From assembly GCF_011758745.1 (NCBI RefSeq), contig NZ_JAANOV010000001.1, positions 3,410,001 through 3,474,000 of the forward strand: a stretch of 64,000 nucleotides of DNA, in the 5' to 3' direction. The position numbers and the translations under genes are program-made. The notes below the pieces were generated by a model. The model had not been told where the DNA came from. It worked only from the letters and a program-made list of their open reading frames with translations, and did no database searches. Below, piece after piece: positions 16,799 through 25,030 of the stretch (position 1 is the stretch's first letter; every line of letters begins with the position of its first letter). Origin of the DNA: Amycolatopsis granulosa. Its GTDB lineage: Bacteria; Actinomycetota; Actinomycetes; Mycobacteriales; Pseudonocardiaceae.

Positions 16799-17652
16799 GC
16801 CGCGCGTTGGAGGTGGTCGCGACCGGGCCGCTCGCGCTCGTCCAGGACCTCGGCCGGCCCGGGCACGGCCACCTCGGCGTGCCACCCTCCGGTGCCCTCG
16901 ACGTGCCGGCGCTGCGACTGGCCAACCGCCTGGCGGGCAACCCGGAGAACGCGGCCGGGATCGAGGCGCTGCTCGGCGGGCTCGCCGTGACGGCCCACGC
17001 GTCCTGCACGGTCGCCGTCACCGGCCCGCCGGTCGCGGTGGCGGTCGACGGCCGCCCGGCCGGCTCGCACCTGCCGGTCCACCTCGCCGCCGGGCAGACC
17101 CTGACCATCGGGCGGCCGGACACCGGTCTCCGCTGCTACCTGGCGGTCTCCGGCGGCATCGCCGTCGAACCCGAGCTGGGCAGCCGCTCCCGAGACGTGC
17201 TGTCCGGGATCGGCCCGCCACCACTGGAACCGGGCGTCGTGCTGCCGCTGGGCGCGCCGCACGGGATCCCGGCCGGCGCCGACACCGTCACCGCCCCGCC
17301 GAACCCTGCCGAGCTGCTGGTCCCGGTGGTTCTCGGCCCGCGGGACGACTGGTTCGGTGCGGCCGCCCACCAGTTGTCCGTGCCCTGGACGGTCACCAGC
17401 GAGTCGAACCGGGTCGGCCTGCGCCTGGACGGCCCCGCCCTGCGGCGGACCGCCGAGCGCGACGGTGCCGAACTGCCCAGCGAGGGCGTGATCACCGGCG
17501 CGATCCAGGTGCCGCCGAACGGGCTGCCGGTCGTGTTCCTCGCCGACCACCCCACGACCGGTGGGTACCCGGTGATCGCCGTGGCCGTGCCCCGCGCGCT
17601 GCCGGCGCTCGCGCAGGCCCGGCCGGGCACGACGGTTCGTTTCCGCCCCTAG
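16795..17652 (+). CDS. pxpC: 5-oxoprolinase subunit PxpC (KipA family)
   Basis: A 285-residue biotin-carboxylase-like KipA protein. It shows VVATGPLALVQDLGRPGHGHLGVPPSGALD at the start, LRCYLAVSGGIAVEPELGSRSRD in the middle and IPPNG/TTGGYPVIAVA-type motifs near the end (here VPPNGLPVVFLADHPTTGGYPVIA). It is the partner of PxpB and pairs with PxpA for 5-oxoproline hydrolysis. GTG 16795 overlaps the pxpB stop. Its own stop overlaps the ADC-lyase gene on the other strand by 4 nt. Confidence 0.92.
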   Translation: MSRALEVVATGPLALVQDLGRPGHGHLGVPPSGALDVPALRLANRLAGNPENAAGIEALLGGLAVTAHASCTVAVTGPPVAVAVDGRPAGSHLPVHLAAGQTLTIGRPDTGLRCYLAVSGGIAVEPELGSRSRDVLSGIGPPPLEPGVVLPLGAPHGIPAGADTVTAPPNPAELLVPVVLGPRDDWFGAAAHQLSVPWTVTSESNRVGLRLDGPALRRTAERDGAELPSEGVITGAIQVPPNGLPVVFLADHPTTGGYPVIAVAVPRALPALAQARPGTTVRFRP

Positions 17653-18491
17653 GCGTAGAGGTCCTCGTAGCCCTGGGCCAGCTCGGCGTGGATCGCCGAG
17701 GAGTCCGGCAGCGGGGTGCCGTCCAGCGTGTGCACCCGGGTCAGCTTGCGCACCGAGGACGCGAGGAACACCCCGTCGGCGCCGGCCAGGTCCGCGGTGC
17801 GGATCGTCTCGATCTTCGTCGACCAGCCGGCCCGCTCGGCCGCGCGGAACACCGCCGCCTGCGTGGTGCCGGGCAGGATGCCGATGGTCGCGGGCGGCGT
17901 GTAGAGCGTGTGGTCGCGCGCGACGATGACGTTCGACGTCGGCCCCTCCAGCACCGAGCCGTCCGTAGCCGTGAAGATCACGTCACCCGCGCCGCGGCGG
18001 GCGGCTTCCCGCCCCGCCGCCATGTTCACCGCGTACGACAGCGACTTGGCACCCAGCAGCAGCCACGGCGCGCGTTCGGCCAGGCCCGGGTCGATGCCGC
18101 GCTCCAGGGTCACCACGGCGACGCCCTCGTCGCGGGCACGCAACACCTTCGGGTCGATTTCGATGCCGAGCGCGAAGGCGGTCGGCTCGCCGTCGGATTC
18201 GACGCCGCGCGTGTACACGAGCTTCAGCGCGAACTCGCGAGCGCCGGACCAGTTGCCGATCACGGTCCGCGCGGCACGCTGCCAGGCCGCGTCGTCCGGC
18301 TCCGGCATGTCCAGCATCGCGGCGGAGCGCGCCAGCCGGTCCAGGTGCGGGCGCAACTCGCGGGCCGTGCCGTCGGCGACCAGGACCGTCTCGAAGATCC
18401 CGTCGCCGCGCATCAGCCCGAGGTCCTCGACGCGGATGTGCGGGGTGTCCGGGTCGGCCAGGGTGCCATCCAGAAAAGCGAGTACGCGCAT
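17649..18491 (-). CDS. pabC: Class IV aminotransferase, probable aminodeoxychorismate lyase (PabC)
   Basis: A 280-residue fold-type IV PLP enzyme. The Schiff-base Lys is in GAKSLSYAVNMAAGREA, the cofactor Glu in DGSVLEGPTSNVIV, and the entry loop is GLMRGDGIFETVL. The M. tuberculosis orthologue Rv0812 has been assigned as 4-amino-4-deoxychorismate lyase, making p-aminobenzoate for folate; a D-amino-acid or branched-chain aminotransferase cannot be excluded. ATG 18491 is the family start, with a -10 (TACGGT, 18503-18498) 6 nt upstream. It diverges from ygfZ through a 30-bp interval. Confidence 0.85.
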   Translation of the reverse strand: MRVLAFLDGTLADPDTPHIRVEDLGLMRGDGIFETVLVADGTARELRPHLDRLARSAAMLDMPEPDDAAWQRAARTVIGNWSGAREFALKLVYTRGVESDGEPTAFALGIEIDPKVLRARDEGVAVVTLERGIDPGLAERAPWLLLGAKSLSYAVNMAAGREAARRGAGDVIFTATDGSVLEGPTSNVIVARDHTLYTPPATIGILPGTTQAAVFRAAERAGWSTKIETIRTADLAGADGVFLASSVRKLTRVHTLDGTPLPDSSAIHAELAQGYEDLYA

Positions 18492-18521
18492 GCGGTCACC
18501 GTACTCACCTAACATCGGGGT
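18492..18521. promoter_or_regulatory. Back-to-back leaderless promoters of pabC and ygfZ
   Basis: Only 30 bp separate the two ATG codons. Minus strand: TACGGT (18503-18498), 6 nt, ATG 18491. Plus strand: TAACAT (18510-18515), 6 nt, ATG 18522. The two -10 hexamers are 6 bp apart, so the -35 regions lie inside the opposite gene and two polymerases could not sit together. Confidence 0.62.
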
Positions 18522-19649
18522 ATGTCGCTCGTTTCTCCGCTCCTCGGCGCGCCGGGCGCCGTCCCGCCGCCGGACGACCACCCCGAGCAGGGCGTGCCCT
18601 GGCATTGGGGCGACCCGTTCGCCGAGCAGCGCACCGCCGTGCGCGGCGCCGCCGTGGTGGACCGCTCGCACCGCGAGGTGCTGAAGGTGACCGGGCCGGA
18701 GCGCCTGTCCTGGCTGCACCTGGTGATCTCGCAGCACGTCACCGAGCTGGCCGACGGCAGCGGCACCGAGGCGCTGGTCCTGGACAGCCAGGGGCACGTC
18801 GACAGCCACATGGTGCTGGCGCACACCGGTGCGGCGGTGTACCTGGACACCGATCCCGGGCCGCAGGCCACCAGCGCGCTGCCGAAGGGCGGCAAGCAGA
18901 CGCTGCGCGAGTACCTCGAGGCGATGAAGTTCTGGTCGCAGGTGGAGATCAGCGACGTCACCGGTGAGCTCGCGGTCCTCACGCTCCTCGGCCCGGACGC
19001 GGACCGGGTGCTGTCCGCAGTGGACGTCTCGCTCGGCGCCGAGCCGTACGCCGTGGTGCCGGTGGGCGGCGGCTTCGCCCGGCGCATGCCGTGGCCCGGC
19101 CGATCCGGGGTGGACCTCGCGGTGCCGCGCGACGAGCTGGCCGGGTGGTGGCGCCGCCTCACCGACGCGGGTGCCCGCCCGGCGGGCAGCTGGGCGTTCG
19201 ACGCGCTGCGGGTCGAGTCGCTGCGGCCCCGCCTCGGGGTCGACACCGACGAGCGGACGATCCCGCACGAGGTGAACTGGATCGGCAGCGCCGCGCACGT
19301 CGCGAAGGGCTGCTACCGCGGGCAGGAGACGGTGGCGAAGGTGTTCAACGTCGGCCGCCCGCCGCGCCGGATGGTGCTGCTGCACCTGGACGGCTCACCG
19401 GAGATCTACCCCGAGACCGGCGACCCGGTGAAACTCGGCGACCGCGTGGTCGGGCGGGTCGGCAGCGTCGCGCAGCACCACGAGCTCGGGCCGATCGCGC
19501 TGGCCCTGCTCAAGCGGTCCACACCGGCGGACGCCGAGCTGCTGGCCGGTGCTGAGGACCGGGTCGTGCAGGCCGCGGTCGACCCCGATTCGGTGCCCGC
19601 GGAGGGCGCCGCGCCGGGCCGGGAGGCGGCCGCACGGCTGCGCGGGTGA
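18522..19649 (+). CDS. ygfZ: YgfZ/GcvT-type folate-binding iron-sulfur cluster protein
   Basis: The 375-residue protein is of the GcvT-like YgfZ family. The diagnostic motif KGCYRGQETVAKVFNVG (about residue 265-281) contains the conserved Cys. GcvT-like folate-binding elements include DRSHREVLKVTGPERLSWLHLVISQHV and the DALRVESLRPRLGVDTDERTIPHE region. YgfZ uses tetrahydrofolate to help repair or assemble Fe-S clusters in selected enzymes. Its position opposite pabC (folate precursor) matches Rv0811c-Rv0812. The mRNA is probably leaderless; the stop overlaps the start of the next gene. Confidence 0.92.
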   Translation: MSLVSPLLGAPGAVPPPDDHPEQGVPWHWGDPFAEQRTAVRGAAVVDRSHREVLKVTGPERLSWLHLVISQHVTELADGSGTEALVLDSQGHVDSHMVLAHTGAAVYLDTDPGPQATSALPKGGKQTLREYLEAMKFWSQVEISDVTGELAVLTLLGPDADRVLSAVDVSLGAEPYAVVPVGGGFARRMPWPGRSGVDLAVPRDELAGWWRRLTDAGARPAGSWAFDALRVESLRPRLGVDTDERTIPHEVNWIGSAAHVAKGCYRGQETVAKVFNVGRPPRRMVLLHLDGSPEIYPETGDPVKLGDRVVGRVGSVAQHHELGPIALALLKRSTPADAELLAGAEDRVVQAAVDPDSVPAEGAAPGREAAARLRG

Positions 19650-20257
19650 CCGCACCCGCCCTGGCGCCGTGGCCGGGTATGGAGCACTATGTCCCGGTGA
19701 TCGAAGTCCGGCCGGGCGGGCGCCGTCGCATCGACCGTGTCCTGGACCCCACCTTCGTGCGGGGCCTCGCCGAGCTGTCGCTGGAGCAGCTGCGGGCACG
19801 CCGCGACGAGGCCGCCCAGGAGGAGACCGATCTCTCCTACCTGCGGCGGTTGCTGCACGCCCGGATCGACATCGTGCGGGCGGAGCAGGAGCGCCGCCGC
19901 TCCGGCGGGAGCAGCATCGTCGACCAGCTCGCCGCGATCCTGTCGGACAACGCGCTGCGCCCGGCCCGTGGCTCGGGCCGCCACCAGCAGCTGGAGCCTT
20001 CGCGCGCGGGCGAGTACCGGCGCCAGGCCGAGGCGCTGGTGGGCAATGCGGACCTGACCGACGTGGGCGCGCTGTCCGATGCGAAGCTCGCCGGCACCCT
20101 CGAGGACTACCGCGGCGAGGAGGAGTCGGTGTCCCGGCGGCGGCGCGAGGTGCAGGACGTGGTGGATCAGCTGAACGCCGAGATCGCCGCCCGCTACGCG
20201 CGGGGCTCGGCGAACGTCGACGACCTGCTGGCGGCCGAACGCGCCGAGGACAGCTAG
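19646..20257 (+). CDS. rsiG: RsiG/AmfC-family protein, probable c-di-GMP-dependent anti-sigma factor
   Basis: A 203-residue coiled-coil protein. RsiG binds two c-di-GMP through two copies of E(X)3S(X)2R(X)3Q(X)3D and holds the WhiG sigma factor inactive. The second copy is exact here (E159, S163, R166, Q170, D174). The first is E60, S64, R67, H71, D75, with His in the Gln position. Linker residues 85-120 are probably disordered. GTG 19646 overlaps the ygfZ stop (GTGA), implying coupling. No whiG lies in the window. Family call is good; ligand and partner are inferred. Confidence 0.82.
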   Translation: MTAPALAPWPGMEHYVPVIEVRPGGRRRIDRVLDPTFVRGLAELSLEQLRARRDEAAQEETDLSYLRRLLHARIDIVRAEQERRRSGGSSIVDQLAAILSDNALRPARGSGRHQQLEPSRAGEYRRQAEALVGNADLTDVGALSDAKLAGTLEDYRGEEESVSRRRREVQDVVDQLNAEIAARYARGSANVDDLLAAERAEDS

Positions 20258-20271
20258 GGCGCTGCGCGTGC

Positions 20272-21171
20272 TCAGTTGAAGTGTTCGCGGGCGGCCAGCT
20301 CGTTCCAGTAGTCGCGCAGATCAGTGAACAACTCGGCGATCTGTTCGACGTCCCCGGAGCGGAGGGCGTCCATGATGCTGTGCACCTCCTCGGCGCTGGT
20401 GTCCGACTCCAGGATCGGGTCGGCGATCAGCTGCACCAGCCCGCCGTAGTCGAGCTCCACCGCCGAGCCGGCGTCGAAGTTGGTCAGCCACCGCTCGGTC
20501 TCGGCCAGGATCAGGGCCGGGCCGGAGTCGCCGAGGGTCTCCTCGACCAGTTCACGTGCCTCGGCCACGCGCCGGGTCGCGTCGCTCATCGCCACCCGCC
20601 ACGAGACCTCGCGCTCGGGATCGTCCGGGCCGGAGCCGAGGTTCAGCCGCCGGTGCTTCGGGTCGACCAGCGCGAACCACGGCAGCGGCACGGTCCAGGT
20701 CGTGGACAGGACGTGGACCGCGGCCTGCGGGAGGTCGCCGAGCGCCGAGCTGGCCCTGGCCTTCAGCTTCTCCTCGCTCACGCCGGTCGCGTCGAGCACC
20801 GTGGCGTGCAGCGCCGGGTGCGCGTCACCGAGGAAGCTCACCAGCGCGGCGGCCGAGCGGGCACGCACCTCCAGCGGGCACACGAGCGGGCCGGGCCCGA
20901 CCCGCGCGCCGTCGTCCGCCGGGACCTCCGCCGGGTCGAGCACCAGCACGTCGCGGTTCGGCAGCGCCCGCCCGCCGGGCAACTCGCCCGGGAGCAGCCG
21001 CACCGGCGTAGTGGTCTGTGACTTCAGCCACATGAGCTGCTCGCGCTCGGCGGCGGACGCCCGGGTCAAGCGGGCCTGTTCCACCGCTTTCCGCAGCTCG
21101 GGCGGAGGGGGATCGCCGAACGTGGACAGGGGCTCGTACACCCGGAGGTAGGCCACGAACGGTCGGAGCAC
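20272..21171 (-). CDS. Conserved actinobacterial protein of unknown function
   Basis: A 299-residue soluble protein without signal peptide or membrane segment and without a recognised domain. Segments that look conserved are FVAYLRVYEPLSTF at the start, STTWTVPLPWFALVDPKHRRL in the middle and SDATRRVAEARELVEETLGDSGP. The acidic, helical C-terminus is ESDTSAEEVHSIMDALRSGD. The long central part mentions no catalytic pattern I can name. GTG 21171 is the most natural start; in-frame codons up to 21246 are open. It converges with rsiG, with 14 nt between stops. Confidence 0.7.
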   Translation of the reverse strand: MLRPFVAYLRVYEPLSTFGDPPPPELRKAVEQARLTRASAAEREQLMWLKSQTTTPVRLLPGELPGGRALPNRDVLVLDPAEVPADDGARVGPGPLVCPLEVRARSAAALVSFLGDAHPALHATVLDATGVSEEKLKARASSALGDLPQAAVHVLSTTWTVPLPWFALVDPKHRRLNLGSGPDDPEREVSWRVAMSDATRRVAEARELVEETLGDSGPALILAETERWLTNFDAGSAVELDYGGLVQLIADPILESDTSAEEVHSIMDALRSGDVEQIAELFTDLRDYWNELAAREHFN

Positions 21172-21281
21172 GGTTGCATCGTGGCACGTCCACGCGTGCT
21201 CGCGTCCACCGACCGGCGCAATCCCGGCAACTGTCGTGACAAGCACACGAAGCCACGTCGCACTGGACCCCCCGGACAGGG

Positions 21282-21287
21282 TACGGT
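21282..21287 (+). promoter_or_regulatory. Candidate -10 for the DUF3073 gene
   Basis: TACGGT at 21282-21287 would start transcription near 21294, giving a leader of about 75 nt. The rest of the divergent gap 21172-21369 shows no operator I can recognise. Confidence 0.35.
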
Positions 21288-21369
21288 GTCACCAAGAACC
21301 AATTGTCGAGACGATGCGGGGCCGCCGATTCCCCCGGCCGCCCCGTTCCCTGTGCGAGGGGGTCGAGCC

Positions 21370-21567
21370 ATGGGGCGCGGCCGGGCCAAGGCCAAGCAGA
21401 CGAAGGTGGCGCGAGAGCTCAAGTACAGCACTCCCGACACAGATTTCGCTGCGCTTCAGCGCGAGCTGTCAGGACAGTCCTCCAATTCTCATCCTCATGA
21501 CGAGGACGAGAAGTACGAGGACCCGTACGACCCGTACGCCGACGAGGACGACGGCTACCGTCGTTGA
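21370..21567 (+). CDS. DUF3073 small protein
   Basis: A 65-residue protein starting MGRGRAKAKQTKVARELKYSTPDTDF, the hallmark of DUF3073 (Rv0810c-type), with an Asp/Glu/Tyr-rich tail (DEKYEDPYDPYADEDD). It has a basic N-terminal half and an acidic C-terminal half and is probably disordered. Function unknown; it is almost universal in actinobacteria. A strong Shine-Dalgarno (GAGGGGG) lies about 7 nt before ATG 21370. A terminator follows. Confidence 0.9.
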   Translation: MGRGRAKAKQTKVARELKYSTPDTDFAALQRELSGQSSNSHPHDEDEKYEDPYDPYADEDDGYRR

Positions 21568-21576
21568 CGTCTGATC

Positions 21577-21625
21577 AGCACACGAGGGTGGGTCCGGCGC
21601 TGACCGGAACCCGCCCTCGTGTGCT
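21577..21625 (+). terminator. Terminator after DUF3073
   Basis: AGCACACGAGGG at 21577-21588 pairs with CCCTCGTGTGCT ending at 21625. The stem extends inward for about 20 bp with one G-T pair and one bulge, and a 6-nt loop. Confidence 0.82.
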
Positions 21626-21664
21626 GTGTCATGCCTCGGCCGGCGCCGGAACTGGAGAGGTGGG

Positions 21665-22525
21665 ATGGCGGACATCCAGCGGGTGGGCGTGGTCGGAGCC
21701 GGGTTGATGGGCTCCGGGATCGCCGAGGTGCACGCACGGGCCGGTGTGGACGTGACGGTCGCCGAGGTGAACCAGCCCGCGCTGGACGCCGGCCGTGCCC
21801 GCATCGAGAAGTCGCTGCGGCGTGCCGTCAAGGCGGGCAAGCTCGCCGACGAGGACGCGGACGCGGCTCTCGGCCGTCTCACGTTCACCACCGACCTGAC
21901 GTCCTTCGCCGACCGCGACCTCGTGATCGAGGCCGTGCTCGAGCAGGAGCAGGCCAAGGTCGAGGTGTTCCGCTCGCTGGACGAGATCGTCGAGCGACCG
22001 GACGCGATCTTCGCCTCCAACACCTCCTCCATCCCGATCACGAAGCTGGGCACGGCCACGAGCCGGCCGCAGCAGGTGGTCGGCATCCACTTCTTCAACC
22101 CGGTCCCGGTGCTACCGCTGGTCGAGCTGGTGCCATCGCTGCTGACCAGCGAAGACACGATCAAGCGCGCGGACGGGCACGTGACCGGGTCGCTGGCCAA
22201 GACCGTGATCCGATCCCCGGACCGCGCCGGGTTCGTCGTGAACGCGCTGCTGGTGCCGTACCTGCTGTCGGCGATCCGGATGGTCGAGTCGGGCTTCGCG
22301 TCCGCCGAGGACGTCGACCGCGGCATGGAGCTGGGCACCGCGCACCCGATGGGGCCGCTGCGCTTGTCCGACCTGATCGGGCTGGACACCGTCAGGGCGA
22401 TCGCGGACTCGATGTACGCCGAGTTCAAGGAGCCCCTGTACGCGCCGCCACCGCTGCTGCTGCGCATGGTCGACGCCGGGCTGCTGGGCAAGAAGAGCGG
22501 CCGCGGCTTCTACACCTACGGCTGA
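21665..22525 (+). CDS. 3-hydroxybutyryl/3-hydroxyacyl-CoA dehydrogenase
   Basis: A 286-residue enzyme with an N-terminal NAD-binding GAGLMGSGIAEVHARAGVDV and the family signature HFFNPVPVLPLVELVPSLLTS around the catalytic His. The C-terminal dimerisation domain is AHPMGPLRLSDLIGLDTVRAI. It oxidises (S)-3-hydroxyacyl-CoA or reduces acetoacetyl-CoA (FadB2/Hbd type). ATG 21665 follows GGAGAGG; the earlier ATG 21626 overlaps the terminator and is rejected. The next gene starts 2 nt after the stop. Confidence 0.92.
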   Translation: MADIQRVGVVGAGLMGSGIAEVHARAGVDVTVAEVNQPALDAGRARIEKSLRRAVKAGKLADEDADAALGRLTFTTDLTSFADRDLVIEAVLEQEQAKVEVFRSLDEIVERPDAIFASNTSSIPITKLGTATSRPQQVVGIHFFNPVPVLPLVELVPSLLTSEDTIKRADGHVTGSLAKTVIRSPDRAGFVVNALLVPYLLSAIRMVESGFASAEDVDRGMELGTAHPMGPLRLSDLIGLDTVRAIADSMYAEFKEPLYAPPPLLLRMVDAGLLGKKSGRGFYTYG

Positions 22526-22527
22526 TC

Positions 22528-23418
22528 GTGGACGAACCACTGCGCGTCGGGCTGGTCGGTGCGGGTCCGTGGGCCCGCACCGTGCACGCGCCCGGCCTGG
22601 CCGACCACCCGGCGACCCGGTTGACCGCGGTATTCACCCGCCGCGCCGAGGCCGCCCGCGAACTGGCCCAGCCCTACGACGCCGACGTGTGCAGCACCTT
22701 TGACGACCTGCTCGGCCGGGTGGACGCCGTCGCGTTCGCGGTGCCGCCGGCCACGCAGGCGGAGCTGGCGGTCGAGGCGGCCAGGGCCGGCAAGCACGTC
22801 ATCCTGGAGAAGCCGGTCGCGGCCGACGTCGCGGGCGCGGAACGGCTGGTCGCAGCGGTGTCCACGGCGGGTGTGGCGAGCCTGGTGATGCTGACCCTGC
22901 GTTACTCGACCGCGACCCGGGACTGGCTGGCCGGGCTCGCCACGGCCGGCGGCTGGAGCGGCGGTGGGGTGCGGTGGCTCTCGGGCGGTCTGCTCGGCGG
23001 GCCGTACGCGTCCTCGCCGTGGCGGCAGACGGACGGCGGCACGCTCGCCGACGTCGGGCCGCATGCCTTCGACCTGCTCGACGCCGCGCTCGGCAGGATC
23101 GAGCGGGTGACGTCGGCCCACCGCGGCCCCAGCGACCTGTGGCACGTGGTGTTCGAGCACGACGGTGGGGCGCTGAGTTCGGCGACGCTGTCGCTGCGGC
23201 TGCCCCTGCGGCCGACGGTGGTCGAGTTCGTCGTGTACGGCGAGCACGGGTACCGCACGCTGGGCCGCAAGGACGGCGGCGCGGGCCAGTCGTACACCGC
23301 GATGCTGGACGACTTCGCGGCGATGATCGACACCGGCACCACCACCCACCCCTGCGACGTCCACCGCGGCCTGCACCTCCAGCGGTTGCTGGAGACCGCC
23401 CGGTCGCTCGCCGCTTAG
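22528..23418 (+). CDS. Gfo/Idh/MocA-family oxidoreductase
   Basis: A 296-residue NAD(P)-dependent oxidoreductase. The N-terminal Rossmann motif is RVGLVGAGPWARTVHAPGL. The conserved AVPPATQAELAVEAARAGKHVILEKPVA carries the EKP motif with the catalytic Lys, and the C-terminal domain has GGTLADVGPHAFDLLDAALG. Substrate (a sugar or inositol derivative in most relatives) cannot be inferred. GTG 22528 is 2 nt after the preceding stop, so the two form an operon. Confidence 0.9.
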   Translation: MDEPLRVGLVGAGPWARTVHAPGLADHPATRLTAVFTRRAEAARELAQPYDADVCSTFDDLLGRVDAVAFAVPPATQAELAVEAARAGKHVILEKPVAADVAGAERLVAAVSTAGVASLVMLTLRYSTATRDWLAGLATAGGWSGGGVRWLSGGLLGGPYASSPWRQTDGGTLADVGPHAFDLLDAALGRIERVTSAHRGPSDLWHVVFEHDGGALSSATLSLRLPLRPTVVEFVVYGEHGYRTLGRKDGGAGQSYTAMLDDFAAMIDTGTTTHPCDVHRGLHLQRLLETARSLAA

Positions 23419-23434
23419 CGGCGCGTCCGCGCGC

Positions 23435-24397
23435 TCACCCACCCCGGGTGGCCATCGCCGCGACGCGTTCGGCGAGGCGGGCGGCGGCCGCGCGCAGCTC
23501 CGGCGGTTCGAGGATCTCGGCCTCGAACCCGAGCCGGGCGACGTGCACGGCCAGCCCGTCCGGATCGTCCCCGCCTGCCACCAGCACGCACCACCCGTCG
23601 CGGTCCTCCTCGACGCGCCCGATCTGCGGCGGCACCAGGTCCCGCACCTCCTCGGCCGTCGCGTGCAGCCGCACCCGGGCCAGGTAGCGGTACGGCGCCG
23701 CGGTGACCGACCGCTGCACGTAGGCGACCGGGTCCGGGTGCTGCCGCGGCCGGAACCGCCAGGTCGTGGCCACCACCTCGTGCATCCGGTCCAGCCGGAA
23801 GGTGCGCCAGTCGTCGCGGTCGACGTCCCAGGCCATCAGGTACCAGCGGCGGTTGGTGGCGACCATCCGCACCGGCTCGGCCGTCCGCTCCGCTTCCGCG
23901 CCGCGGCGGCCCGCGTAGCGGAACCGCACCCGCACCGCGTCCCGGCAGGCGCGGGCGAGGGTGACCAGCAGTTCGGCGTCGATCTCCACTCCCGCACCGA
24001 CCAGCGTCTCGGTCGCCCCGTGCACCGCGCGCACCTCGGCGCGCAGCCGCGGCGGCATGACCTGGTCGAGCTTGGCGAGCACCCGCAGTGCCGCCTCACC
24101 GGCACCGGCGATCGTGCCACCGGTGGCCAGCCGCAGCGACACGGCCGTCGCGATCGCCTCCTCGTCGTCCAGGAGCAGTGGAGGCAACCGGGTGCCCGCG
24201 CCGAGCTGGTACCCGCCGCCGACGCCCGCCGTCGCGTGCACCGGGTAGCCGACCGCGCGCAGCCGTTCCACGTCGCGGCGCACGCACCGGTCGGTGACGC
24301 CCAGCTCGGCGGCGAGTTCGGCGGCGGTCCACGACGGCCGCCGCTGCAGCAGTGCCAGCAACCGCAGCACCCGTTCGGTGGTTGCTTCCACGCTCAT
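23435..24397 (-). CDS. YafY-type HTH/WYL transcriptional regulator
   Basis: A 320-residue regulator with an N-terminal DeoR-like HTH (TAAELAAELGVTDRCVRRDVERLRAVGYPV) and a central WYL domain (AVRVRFRYAGRRG and RRWYLMAWDVDRDDWRTFRLDRM). WYL domains sense nucleic acids or small ligands. ATG 24397 starts MSVEATTERVLRLLALL; the upstream open frame is read-through of the opposite gene. It diverges from the DinB/VOC pair with 61 bp between starts, so it probably controls them. A paralogue lies at 48213-49178. Confidence 0.9.
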   Translation of the reverse strand: MSVEATTERVLRLLALLQRRPSWTAAELAAELGVTDRCVRRDVERLRAVGYPVHATAGVGGGYQLGAGTRLPPLLLDDEEAIATAVSLRLATGGTIAGAGEAALRVLAKLDQVMPPRLRAEVRAVHGATETLVGAGVEIDAELLVTLARACRDAVRVRFRYAGRRGAEAERTAEPVRMVATNRRWYLMAWDVDRDDWRTFRLDRMHEVVATTWRFRPRQHPDPVAYVQRSVTAAPYRYLARVRLHATAEEVRDLVPPQIGRVEEDRDGWCVLVAGGDDPDGLAVHVARLGFEAEILEPPELRAAAARLAERVAAMATRGG

Positions 24398-24458
24398 CAC
24401 CCCATGGTTCCACACATCGCGGAACGTATCTGTCCGCAATGTGCGGGAAGCTGACCGC

Positions 24459-25028
24459 ATGAACTGGAACCCGCTGCTGCGCGAGCAGATCACCGTGCAC
24501 TGGAGTACGCAGCTGCGCGACCGCCTGGAGGGCCTCACCGACGAGGAGTACTTCTGGGAGCCCGCGCCCGGGTGCTGGAGTGTGCGCCCGCGCGGCACGA
24601 GCACCGCGCCGGTGCAGGCCGGATCCGGGTCGATGACCATCGACTTCGCGATGCCGCAACCCGAGCCGGCGCCGGTCACCACGATCGCGTGGCGGCTGGG
24701 GCACGTGATCGTCGGTATCCTCGCGACCCGCAACGCCCTGCACTTCGGCCGCACGCCCACCGACTACCAATCCTTCGAGTACGCGCCCAGTGCGAAGGAA
24801 GCACTGGCCCAGCTCGACGAGGAGTACGCCACGTGGGTGGCCGGCGTGGAATCCCTCGGCGAAGCCGGCCTCGCGCGCCCGTGCGGGGAGGCGGAGGGAC
24901 CGTTCGCCGAGCAGCCGATGGGGGCGCTGGTCCTGAACATCCACCGCGAACTGATCCACCATCTGTCCGAGGTGTGCCTGCTGCGCGACCTGCACCTGCA
25001 CACCCGGACCCGTCCGGAGGCGAACTGA
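24459..25028 (+). CDS. DinB-fold protein (DUF664-like)
   Basis: A 189-residue four-helix-bundle protein. The start MNWNPLLREQITVHWSTQLRDRLEGLTDEEYFWEP and the metal-ligand pattern (His in RLGHVIVGILATRN and HRELIHHLSEVCLLRDL) fit the DinB superfamily, which includes mycothiol-dependent isomerases and transferases. In a mycothiol producer (mshD at 10064) a thiol-transfer role is plausible but not shown. It is followed 2 nt later by a VOC-family gene in the same operon. Confidence 0.82.
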   Translation: MNWNPLLREQITVHWSTQLRDRLEGLTDEEYFWEPAPGCWSVRPRGTSTAPVQAGSGSMTIDFAMPQPEPAPVTTIAWRLGHVIVGILATRNALHFGRTPTDYQSFEYAPSAKEALAQLDEEYATWVAGVESLGEAGLARPCGEAEGPFAEQPMGALVLNIHRELIHHLSEVCLLRDLHLHTRTRPEAN

Positions 25029-25030
25029 AC

